Below are positions 14,101 through 26,100 of a stretch of 64,000 bases of DNA, in pieces; the stretch's first letter is position 1, and each line of letters begins with the position of its first letter. Origin of the DNA: Rhea pennata. Taxonomy: Eukaryota; Chordata; Aves; Rheiformes; Rheidae. Made by a program: the position numbers and the translations under genes. Under the pieces are notes generated by a model. It was not told the DNA's origin. It worked only from the letters and a program-made list of their open reading frames with translations, and made no database searches. Location of the stretch: positions 7,264,001 to 7,328,000 of the forward strand of contig NC_084682.1 in NCBI RefSeq assembly GCF_028389875.1. The letters run 5' to 3'.

Positions 14101-17100
14101 AGGGCAGGAGTACCAATTCGCACCCAGATGGCAGCAGGTACTTTTTGGTTCTGGTTCAGGCTGTTCATCCCTTGTGACATGCAACTTTTGGGAACCACTG
14201 GAGGTCGGACACATAGGGCCAAATCTCCGGTCCTCATGGAGGTCCAGGAGTAAAAGACTGTGAGAAAACTGCTGCCTACTGCCCAGTACTACAAAGGAGA
14301 AAGCTTTATCAAGTGGTTTTTTGCTCTCTTTCTATATATAACCCTCTTTCTTTATTCCTTTCTGTCTTTCAAATAAAATACAAAGTAATATATACAGATC
14401 TCTTTAAAAAGACCCATCCTGCACAGGAAATGGAAGGCTTGACACTTTGTTGTTTTGTTTTATTTGGATTTTTGTGTGTTTCTTGTTTGTTTTTAATAAT
14501 ACAGACTGTTTAGTTTTGTCCTTTTGTAATTTCTTGTTGGGCTTTGGGGCAGCTGCAGTTAAACAAGATCTTGAAGCATTGCTTTATCTCCATCAGGAAA
14601 AGGATGAGTAGGTGTTAAAGAGGTGTAGTATTAAAAGGATTATACACTGGGAACTAAGTGTGTGCACTACAGGCTTGTAATGTGCCTCTGCTCATACGTG
14701 CTGTTCTTTAAAGCCCATTCTCAGGGAATGGGAATTCGCAGGGAAACCACTTACTCTTCAAAAATGCTTTAGTTAGCTGTTCGCCGTAGTCAGAATTATC
14801 TCCCTGCTGAAGGCAGAAGCAGAAAGGACAACTAATATTGGTACTATTGGAGGTCTAAATCTTTTAATGCAAACAAACTTTCAACCCTCACTGTTGCTGC
14901 CTGGTAACTAATTCATTCTTCAGTTCTTATGCTACATCTTTTTCTCTTGACACTGAAGTTAGGAGCAGCTTATACTGTGTTACTAAAGTTTTTCCCTCAG
15001 TAACTCCTCAAATGAGGAGCTGGAGTCCTTATGAAAGAGTCTCAGTGTTCAGCACCTTGTCAGGACACTAATTCCAATGGCATCTGCATGTTAGCTGCAT
15101 CTGCAGAAATAAGAGCTGGAAATAACTTTCTCAGTTATTGCAGGCAACAGAACACAAAATGGATTTGAAGTTGTCTAAGATACTAGCATCTATGGTTTTA
15201 AAGAATAAATGTTGTAATAATAAATTCTCCAGTAGCTTCAGTGAGTTTTACATTTTCTTTTCACCTCCTTGTTGTGAAATTAAGTGGCAAATGAATATAA
15301 AGGAGCCAGACTGCTTATGAGAAACTCTGGAAGCAGTATAATGAGTTTTTCTAGACTAGTAGTTAGAATGCCTGCTAATACATAAAAGAAGAAATTATTA
15401 CTAGTAGAAAGGAGATGCCAATTTAAGATTGATGTTTTTAATCAGAAAAGAGTTACAGAGCTTGCCCAGATCTGTCATGGGGAGGTTGAGCTTGTATTGT
15501 TAGATCAAGGGTTCAAGAGTTTTATTAGTGGTAGGCTTCGGAGGAGCAAAACTGGGTTTGGTGTGTGTGTGTTTTTTCTTTTTTTTTTTTTTTTTGGTAG
15601 GTTATTTGTTTGCTTCATATTTACATACAGTTGTCTAGACTCAGTAGGTTCAAAAATCATTTGCACAGACTTCTGAGTTAGGAAAGACTTATTTTCAGTG
15701 CTATTGTCTATGTAGTATTTATCGCTCGTGGTTTAGGAGGAGCAGGGCAGGGTTTCACACCTGAAAATACCCTTTTCTGAATTGTAAACAATATCTGATT
15801 CATAGAAGGTCTCTGTGCTCAAAGCATGTGTTGAAGGAACCATGTTCCATAACATTCTGCCTCGTATGTAATAGTGGTTAGATCAGCTGCCAGGACAAAC
15901 CTGTAACAGGCTTCTGCTCACGGGCCAGCTCTTGCTGTGTTTCTCCATGCTGGAAATCTGAAGCTGGAGATCAAAGGTGACTAATGGTTCATTTCTCTGA
16001 TTTTTATTTTTCCCACCTGCAGCACTGATGCAGGAGACAGCCCTGTGGGCACAACTGCCACTACAAACCTGGAGCAGCCGCAGGTCATTCCATCGCAGGG
16101 CGACCTTCTTGGTGACCTTCTGAACTTGGACCTGGGACCCCCAGTGAATGTTCCCCAGGTGTCCTCCATGCAGATGGGTGCTGTGGACCTCCTGGGAGGA
16201 GGTCTGGACAGCTTGGTAAGCTATGTGCTCTTTAGCTTTGGCTGATGTGAAATAATTGCAGGTGTGCTCGTCTCTGCAAAGCCTTGATCACTTATTCTTG
16301 TAATGTTTGAATCCCTGAGCTTCCAGTGCTGAGTCCTAAAACTCGAAGAAGATTGAACCAGTGCTATTATGCGAATTTTCAGCAGGTTTTTCCTGCAATA
16401 AAACGATTATTGATGTATGCCGTAGAATCCCTGCGGCCAGTGCATACATCTTTCGTACTGCTTCTGTCTGGAGAAGAAAACCAGAAAGTTGTTACAAAGA
16501 TTTCGAATGTCCCAGTGCTTTGTAATTATTCTGACTCCTTTTTCGAAAGGGCATTTGTTCCATCCAGTTCCTAACCCTATTAAATTTCATTGCAAGAACT
16601 CTCAGTGCTGCAAGCCACAGCCCTGCATCATCCCACTTGTGTATTCTCCAGAGTGTGTCATGGTGTAGTATCCATGACATCTCATTTGCAGTTAGGCCAA
16701 GAGGGAAGCGCTCTGCCGCTCTGCACGTTGTCCTCCCCTCGCCACAGCAGCTCACGAGGTGGGAGGTAGCATTCCCTTACTGAAAGGGTCAGGCCAAGAG
16801 TGTGAATAAACACGCGTTGCTTCTGCTCTGGGGTGGGAGCGGGGCGTAAGCTGTAATGAGAGAATCACTTAGCAAGGGAGTGACAGCTACAGTGCAGAGG
16901 AGCTCAGTGCTGTGTTCTTACGTCGGCAGCAGCCGGGCAACAAGAAACGGTGAATGTAATCGTTAGCCTGAGACCTGTTCCCGTATGGTGGAGTACAGTG
17001 CACGGATCCCTGAGCTGGCAGCCTGCTGACTTGCCAGCAGGGGTAAGAAGCAGTCTAGCTGCATTTGCACCATGTAATCTGACTAAGACCACCCTAAGGG

Positions 17101-20100
17101 AACAGGTACAAAAAACCACACCTAGGTGGTTTGCAGATCCACAATGGATTTATCCGTCTTTGTTTTGAGGTTTGGTTTGTAATGTGCGGGCTCAGGGTAT
17201 CTGCATGCCTGGTTTAGGTGCATCTTCAGTTCTGAATCAAGCTCTGAATAATCGAAGCAGAGGTGGCTGGGTAAATCCTGGTGCAACAAATCCTTATCTG
17301 CCAAAGAATTTTTTAAGCTACCATAATCTTATTAAAGCAGACATTAAGCATACTTCCAGCTCCAGTGTTTCATGAGCTAATGAACTGGAAACAATCTACC
17401 TCTTAATGGCATTGGTATTCATTGAGGTCAGATGTGCTTGAGTGTCTGTGCCATCTAAACAGCACTTCTGGAGCCTGCTGTTTACACTAAGGGAATAGGG
17501 GATTAGGGAAATGGTCTCAGCTGGAATTGCTGGGATGCAGGCAGTGAGCACAGAGCAGTGACCTTTGCAGCCTTTGTCCTGCGTTACAAGAGTTGCTGCT
17601 AACAAATTGTAGGTTCTTGTGTTCAGGCATCACAGCAAACAGTGCTATCTATGGCAGCTCAGCGTGGCTGGGAGTTAAATTTCTGTCTATACTGTCCTCA
17701 CTGGCCATCCGTTGTAACCCTTTACAATATATCATGAGCAGTGGGAGGTAAATAAATAAGCAAAGCAGAAGGATTAAAGCTTGGTTTTGGGAAAAAAAGA
17801 TTAATGATTGGCATCAGTGGACTTAATTTAATGACCCCCTTTGGCAGCAGAGCTGTTTAGTTTACATGATACTAGGCTTTTACTTCATATTTTTTCTCAA
17901 GCCTTAAGTAAATTCATGGGGCTCTGTGGTGTTATCTAACGAAGTGATTGTGTCTGGGCAGGGGAGTAGCTGTGCCCCGCGCTGTGTGGACCAGCACCCT
18001 CTCAGCTGAGCTGTTAGATGAGGCTGTTTTCCCCCAGAATGCTTTCTATTGGAAGGCTGTTGCATCAAATGCCCTTTCTTCCCCTTACCTCTCACATGTG
18101 TAAATGAATCTTGTCCTGATAAATGTGTGTCTTTCCCTGGCTTTTTGTCTCTTCGTCAGCCTGGTTTGTTTGTGAGATCTGTGCCTTTGTTTATGGTTGT
18201 GGGCATGTGTTTAAAAAGTACCAAACTGATTTACCCCAACCTGGTATTAGCTTAATTGCTAGGCAGTGTCTCTCTGCACTGCATGGCTTGTCAAGGGGAT
18301 TAATCCTGGGACAGTATTAAGCAAAGTTTGTGCAGTGCCAAAAAAAAAAAAAAAAAAAAAGTGGGTTCAAAACGCAGTACACACGTACCTGCACTGTATA
18401 TGTTGTAGGTGGGTGAGATGAGTTAAAAACGTGGCCCGAGGCTTCCAGGGTGCCTCCTTGAAAAAGGACTGAGCTCTTGATCCTTCACCAGGAGTCAAAA
18501 ATGGTAGTCACTTAGGCTGCTCATGCAGTCGGTTTTGGGGCTTGGAATCCTAAACAAATCATCTTCCCCTATCTTGTCTGAACTCTGGCTATCCGTGTAT
18601 CAGTATGCATTCTGGCTGTTGGTGTATCAGTCTCTTCCTCCTTCTACTCCAGATAGCTCATCCACACATTTCTCTGTATATTATGTTGCTGCTTCTCTCT
18701 CTCTCTCTCTCTCTCTGAAGTTTCCCTCTCCATTACTCTAAAGTTTTTCTCATTCATTTTCTTTCCCTATTTTGCTGAGAAGGTTGAGTGAAGCACCCAT
18801 ACCACTGCATGAAGCTCAGGGCAATGTGAGCAGTCTCTCTGTTCTTCCCAAAGCAGAAGGCATTTACTTCACTTTGGCCCAGACCCTGTGAGAAAGTAAC
18901 TGTGTTTGATTGTGGATGCTGACGCAGCCTCTTTTGTCCGCTGCTTGGGTTGCTTCCTTTTCCCGTTCCCCCCCCCCCATCTTAGGAGTCTAGGCAAGAG
19001 TACTGGAACCACGCTTTTTTAGGGTCTAATCTAAGGAAAACGTGAGTTTACTCGTTTCCAACAGGTTCTGTCTAGTGTAATTTTTAAGACTCCTGATGAT
19101 GGAATTTCTGCCACCTCTGCTGTCAAGCTCTATCTACTTTCCGCTTATCACTAGCGGCCCTTCTGGATCTCAGGGGACCTAGGGAGAGGCAGGGGAACAC
19201 AAGCTATTCGAATGCAGTGTGTACTCTGCCTCATTCCTCTGGCATCGATCTTACAGCTTTACCTGGGACAAAGTCCAGTGACCTGTCGCTGTAGAACAGT
19301 CTCAGATTCTGCTTCCATTTTGCAAGCAATTGTATGATATATAAATAAGCTTCTCTGTGTTATAGTGAAAGAAAGTGGTTTGTGGGATGTGTTTGGAGTT
19401 GATGCATGAAACCAGTGGCGGTGATGGTGAGATTGCATCAGTAGTGTGAGCATCTCAAAGGCAGCTGAAGGTCTGGAGTAGGTTGCTGGCAGATTGTCAG
19501 CCACTTTGTCACATTCACTCAGTGTCATTTGTTGATCCCCTTGGATACTTGGGGTGGTTTTTGTACTTCTGATAATGCCTCCTCTTCTTTGGAGAGCATG
19601 TCTGTCTTTGGAGGGATGTTCTTGCAATGGAAGTCTTAATGAGACTAACCCAGGAAGATCAATTCAAGCATTAATTTCTAAAACAAATATCGTTCTGCAC
19701 TTCCATTTTTTTTTTAAACCGTGGGATTTTTCTTCCAGGCATTTGAATGGTGACTGCATTGTATAAAACTAGATAAACAGCAAATTAATACTGTTCACTA
19801 GAATTCTTTCCTCAGCATTACTAGATATTTATCCTCATAACCAGTGAGACTCCAGCTGCTTGATAGGTTAATTTTCCTCAGTGAATATCTTGTATTTTAT
19901 CTCAATAGTAAGTCCTGTAATCGGCGTTAAATGTAATGTGCGTATTGTGCAGGCACAGATGCTGTGCATGAGTTAACAATTAAAAAAACCCATACCAGGC
20001 CTCTAGTACAAGAACGGAATATGCTTTGCTTATAATCAGAGCGGCCTTGCTGTACGACTTATGGAAAGCTGCTCTGTGGTTAACAGAGCCAGGACTGGGT

Positions 20101-23100
20101 CTGCTCCAGGTTAAGCTCCTGTCTGTAACCCTGGACAGTTCTTGTTCTTCTCTGCTTTACTCTCTTCTCTGTAAAACGGTGACTGAGTCCACTGCTTTAA
20201 AGCTGACTCTGTGCTTCCAAAGTGTTAGGCAGTGATAGCAGTCACTAATGTGGCAGAAGCAGAATTTGCCTAGAGAGCGGTTTCCAGGGTGCGGAGTTCT
20301 GGGTGCCAAGGGCCGGGGTTTGATGCCCTCTCCCCTTCAAGCCAGCTTCGAGCGGCTAAACTTCATGCAGATTATATGCAGCCTTCCAGCTCCTGGGTTA
20401 CTGTCGACACAGCTCTCTGTAGGACAGCAGTTGTCTATCTGTGCTGTAATGAGCCGGGGTAATTTTGTCTTTAAACCTTTTTGTGGGTTCAGTTGCTGTG
20501 AAAATCCAGCAGGCGTGAGCTCCGAATGCTGCCCAGCGTAACCAGTGGCTCACGGTGAGCCGATGTGCATCCCAGGGACTGGACGCTGTGGCAGGGAGCC
20601 AAAAAGGCTGGCTTTAAACCCTGAAGCAGAGCAGTAAATTTGTAGCAATGGACAGTCTCGGATTGTCTGCTATGTAAGTATTTTATTTAATACTTCAGCC
20701 ACTCATCTACAAGAATATTATTGATTCAAGGCTGGCAGCTGCTCAGTCTGATCTATGTCCTGAATTGTAAAGCTGTTTAATAAACACTGGATATACAAAC
20801 TCTTCTGTAATACCTGGACAACAGTTTGTGGCTGTTCTGGGTGGTGCTGGATGTCATCTGATAGCGAGGATCACTGGATAGCTAGGGTTTGACCCCAGAG
20901 GTTTCTTCAGCATCACTCAGGGCTGTGTCCCACCGCTCCACATGCTCTGAAGCAGGGAGGTGGAGCTGGAAACTGAATGCTGGCTAGTCTTCTCCTGTCC
21001 GGGCACCCACAGACTTGTTAGCTTGGGAAGAAACACACGCTCTGCCAGTCCCAAGCGCCTGCCTTGGAGCTGATCGGAAACACTGGTGTGCAGAGGTTGC
21101 TGGCGGTACCCATCCCTCTCTGGCTCGGTGCTTTTAAGTGGGGAGTTTGATGTCTGGCCTCAGTGGATAACACTCTGACCAGTTGCAGTTAATTAGGGCC
21201 TCACCAATGATTTTTTTTTCAAAAGCTTTCTACTAAGTTAGTTGCGTAGGTTTATGAATGGTTGATTGTTTGAGCGGCTCTAGCTTTGTCTGTACTACGG
21301 CACTGTCAGAATAAGAAGCCTGATCTAATTTGGAAGCACAGAAAGGACCCCCAGCCTGCCCTCGGTGCTGAATACCTCTTCCAGCTCTCCAAATGACTGG
21401 CTGTGTGTGATCTTAGGGAAGTTAATTCACCTTTCCCTGGAACCGTAGCATAAATGGCTAGGCTCTGCATCAAGCCACGTGTCCATTTATATAGCAGACC
21501 CACCGTGTCCCCGGTGTGCTGTTCTGGCCTCCGGCGATGAGCTGCGAGCCTTGTTTCATCTCGGCCGTTCTGGTTTGATGAGCTACAAAGGACGTCTGCA
21601 GGGATTGCTGACAAAGGGCACGCGGCTGTTCCTGGAGCAGCGCTAATGGCGAGAAGGAGCTCTTCTGGTGGGTCGCTCATTCATATCTGATTTAAGGCTG
21701 TTCAGGTTGTTACTGTAAGCATAATAAGACTCAATAGAGCTTTGCAGAGTTGCTTTTTGACACTTCGGAAAATCAAAACAGGGTTTCATTAGAAACGTTT
21801 CAACGTGGCAAAGCATTAGCAGTAAGTGCTACTCAAACTGGTGGTCAGGGCTCGGCTGCGTAACCTGTCCTCCACCGTCTTCAACACAGCTTCGTTGGGG
21901 CAATAGCCCTTCTGTTCTGCAAGCCTGCCTCAGCTGCTCAAAAACAGACACACAAAAAGAGCAGTAAGCAAGGTACTGAAAATGCCTGGCTGCGAGCCAC
22001 GGCCGAGTCTGCAACAAGACATCTGCAGCCCCCCAGGAGGTCAGAGAGTGCAATTCATGCAGTAGAGCGCATGTCTGTAACAGCAATAGCCCAGATCAAG
22101 CGGCCTGCTAGTAACTGTTTTCTCAGCTCAGTCAGCCACATCACCTGATATTTGTTCAGAAAATGTCCTGTGTTCCTTGCAGTTATGTTACTGAGAATGT
22201 GTGTTTTCCTCTAGCTCCTTGATGCTTAACTTTTAGTTGAGGGGGGAGGCAGCGATTGCTCCCCTTAGCCTGTGAATTCTGGCTCTCAGTGTGGCTATGC
22301 ATTTCACAGATCCCTGGTTGTTGCAGGTGCAAAATAATCCAGTCGCTGAACGATGGTCGTTGCAGCTTCTGTCCCTGGCTCCACCCTCCCCTGTTATTTT
22401 TCGGAGCTCCAAAAAATACCTCACGTCATGTTGCAGAAGTGATTGTAGAAGCCTGTAACCCCTCAGGATCACATGAACACTTCAGCAGAGTCACTTCATT
22501 ACCAGCCACTGTTAAGATGCAAATAAACCCTCCTAATGAAGTGCAGCAATGCTGGAGTTGCTGTGTAAGTCAGCATAACTGCTTACACGGAGCTGAAATT
22601 AGAGGGCAAACACTCTTTAACTGCAGAGCAGCTGCAACGCCATCCGAGCCGGCTAACGCAAAGTGAAGATGCCGATGCAGCTCGAAGAGGTGCTCGTGCT
22701 GCTTCTGTTCACAGAGTAGAGCCTCGCCTCTTCTGCAAGTCCGGGCAGCTGCTAGACTGCTGTTTGGACAAGATGGGTTTGTAGGTGCAATGGAATTAAA
22801 AGAAATTCCCATTTGAAGAACTTTGTGCAGCTGGTGTCTGAGACTGTTCGCCCTCTACTCCGCACCAGCAGCACTTCATCACGGAGAGAGGCTCTGTGCT
22901 CTCCAGCAAGAGGCAGCCTGCCAACCGCAGGGGCAGGAGCAGGGCTTCGCCGTGCTGCAAGTTCCCTGCGACGAAGCCCCCAGGGACCCTCAACCATCCT
23001 GAGGCCCAGGGGTGTTCTTCACTCCCTCCACCTTAATAGTGAGGATTTCAGCCTAGATGGAGCTTGCAGCTCTGTCCTCTGCTCTCACAGTGGTCTGCTA

Positions 23101-26100
23101 GGGGGGCCAATCCCTGCCGCGTTACCCTTCCCGAAGGAGTTGCCGCTCGCCTATCGGAATGAGTGGAAACAGTTAAGTAGAGCTGCCAGCCCTTGGGAAT
23201 TGGTTCAGCAGCACTTCACGCTTCACTAATATCTGCTTCTTTCCTTCTGCGTTCTGCCTGTCACTACAGATGGGAGAGGACACTCAGTGGGCAACTGGTT
23301 CCTGTTCCCTCTGTCTTCCTCCTCCCCTGTTACTCATACACATGTTACTGTCTCTTTTTTTTTTTTTTTTTTTTGAATTCAGCGTAAAGCAGGAGTTGGG
23401 AGGATTGGGTAAAGTAGACCTTACAGGAGAAGTATAGGTGCTATGGGAAGGTGACAGCCAGGAAAAGTGGAGAACACTTGTGTGCTGCAACATTGAATAG
23501 TGCACCCTAGGCCTGATTTGAAACTTATCTGACTAATTCTTTGTTAAATTTTTACTTTCCCTTTCATTTCCTTGGTACATTTGGTATATCAGTTGGTATA
23601 TTGTCACTCCTCTCCTCCTCTTCCTGGCTCTGCCCACAGAGGTTTCGTGAAGCTGCCCGCTCCTTGGAGCCTGCTGCGCTGTGCTGCAGCGCACACCAGC
23701 AGCGCTTGGTCCCAGGCGGAGGAGCCAGGGGACAGAAGGGGTCTCCTGCGCACAGCCCCCTCCTGCTGAGTCGAGCTGGGCTTCAGGATGAGTAGGTCAG
23801 CTTTCTTGCATTGGAAAAACAGCTCCTTTTTGCTACAAAGCAGAGATGATTAGATGCAATCTAGAAACATAAGGAGGATCATGATAAATTCTCCAGAACA
23901 GTGAGGATTTTTTTCTCTGCCTTGCAGGGGGTGAGAGGTGGAGACTTGAACTCTGAAGACAAACAGCAAATCCAAATCCTACTTTTCTTCCCTAAGGCTT
24001 GGCAGCTTGGGAGAATGGAAGACTTGCAAATAGCTTGAGGAACTCCAGTATGTCACTTATTCCCTCCCTTGCAGTGAACACATGCAGATACCAGTGTATT
24101 GGTTTCTTCGAGGTTGGAGTCCTAGCCTGCAGCTTCTTGTGATGAGTGTAGTAGGAAATGGTAGAATAGTTAACATCTGGCTTGATTATGCAGAATTATT
24201 CAGTCATTTCCATAATACGCTTTGTAAAAATGCTTTCTGCTTGATAAACTAGTCTTTCTCCTACTTTAGACAATGATGTACTGGAAATCTTCCATGCATA
24301 CAGTAATATCTGGAAATGAATTGGATTCTCTACTTTCTTTATACTAATAGGCAGTAAAGTATAAAGGAAAAAGTATGAAGTTCATCTCCTACAAGACTAT
24401 GGATAGGGATGAGATGTAATAGTTGCATTTATTACTCCTCAGTGAGACAGTAACAATGCATAAAAGATCTGATATATTAATTTAAAATATGACTTGGCTT
24501 GAGAGCAGCATGTAGAACAAAACTCTGCTGTGCCAGGCTCTTTCAGTGGGGGAAAATTGACAGTGTAATAAGTCCCATTTTTACAAACTCAATATTAATT
24601 GAATTTGCAACTTTTGGCTGGCTTTCTTTGGTCTGTCGCTGTTCCTTCCATTACATCAGATGGCTCCTGTGAGTTATAGGGGACAGAGATGCTAGAATAT
24701 AAAAGGGGGATCCAGAACAACAAAGGAATTTGTCAGATTTTATGGGGTTGTCTCGACGGTTAGTTATCTTCTAGTAAGTCACTGCCTTGCAAATTCGCAC
24801 TTCTCAACTTACTGTATCCTTTTCACCTGTGCTTAGAGAAAGAGAGGTGTGAAGGTTGGTGGTATCTCTTGACCAGTGTAAAATGCCTTTGCCATGAGAT
24901 CTCCCAGGAAATAGTTTTGAAGGGCCCAGAACCAAGCTGAATTTCCAGGTGTTTTGTGTGGAGGAATAGGACTGGGGCCTCTCTGGCTCTGTGCACATGT
25001 GTTTCTGGCAACTTCTGCTTTATGCCATGCAGCAGCGCATTTTTTAAATATTTATATTACATCGGCCCATATTTGAATAATTTACCTAGAATCAGTTTTA
25101 AATGCTCTTCTAAAGCTCTTCTGGCCTGCCAGTCCATTAGGTAGGCTGTCGCCTACCCCTCCCCTGCACAGCCTTCGTCCTGTGTGCATGTTGCCGGGGT
25201 GTGATCTGTGCTCTGCATGGGACAAGAAACTGTGCACCAGGCAAAAAATACCATGGTCTTGTGAACAAAAGCGTAGGACACAAATAAACCTAGAGACGTA
25301 TCTGTAGTGATTAACTCCTGCAGATCTCTGCTTGTTTCCTTGTGGCTATCAGTCATTTATCAGGCGCTTTATTCACAGGCGCGATGTGCTACTTGCAAAC
25401 AGCACTCGCAGGCTGCTTTGGAGCCTGTCCTTAGCACTGAGTTCTCTCGAGCATATAGGACAAGTGGATGTTTAAAAAAGCGAGCTTTACCACTGAGAAA
25501 ACGGTCTAGAGGTTTTGTAAAGGGAGTTCACGGCCGGACGGCTAATAGTTGGGCCGCAGGATGGTCTGGAGGAAGGGCTCTGGAGAGGACATGCTGTTTA
25601 TGGAGCATGGTGATGAAGGCTGCATGGGCGATACGCAGTTGGCTATTTCAGTTGCCTCAAACGGTGGCTGTGTAGCTCGGCAAACATCATTATTGAAATG
25701 TCCTGCTGCACTGTAAGGTCTCCTTGCTATTACCGAGTGACCTGTTAGATCTCAGAGCTGGTTTTGCGCCCTGTACGGGAGGGACAGCCATCTTCAGAGG
25801 AAAAACAAAGCTCATCTCTCTGAGCTGTTGTAATAGCAACCTGGAAGCACGTATTCCTTTCTCTTTCTTCATGGTTATTGAAAAGAGCCGCGTGTCAGAG
25901 GAACATAGCCAAGCTGCGTTGTATTTTTTTTTTTTCTGTAGTTCGTAGCTGTTCTCTAGAAAACTAAAGCTTTCAAGAAGTGAGCTTCCTGTCAGTTTTA
26001 TTTTCATTCCTTTTCGGTTACCCCACTGGATTTTGTAGAGCTGCTCAGGACTGCTGACTGCCAGTATTGTGGGTTGAAGAAAAAACACTGATGCATGAAA

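Larger units (their letters stand above)
11689..16022 (+). other. AP2B1: AP2B1 intron
   Basis: A 4.3-kb intron from GTAAGC to CACCTGCAG. It contains a short TTTA microsatellite near 11788-11804, a T22 tract at 13078-13099, and a GT run plus T tract at 15557-15595. The open frames around 13771-14214 look like chance. Confidence 0.85.

Noticed and set aside
13771..14214. 147-codon minus-strand frame in an AP2B1 intron
   Set aside because: No recognisable domain; other frames in the same interval are also open on both strands. Treated as chance.
22813..23229. 138-codon plus-strand frame in the long AP2B1 intron
   Set aside because: Low-complexity Ser/Arg/Pro translation with no motif or supporting splice signals.
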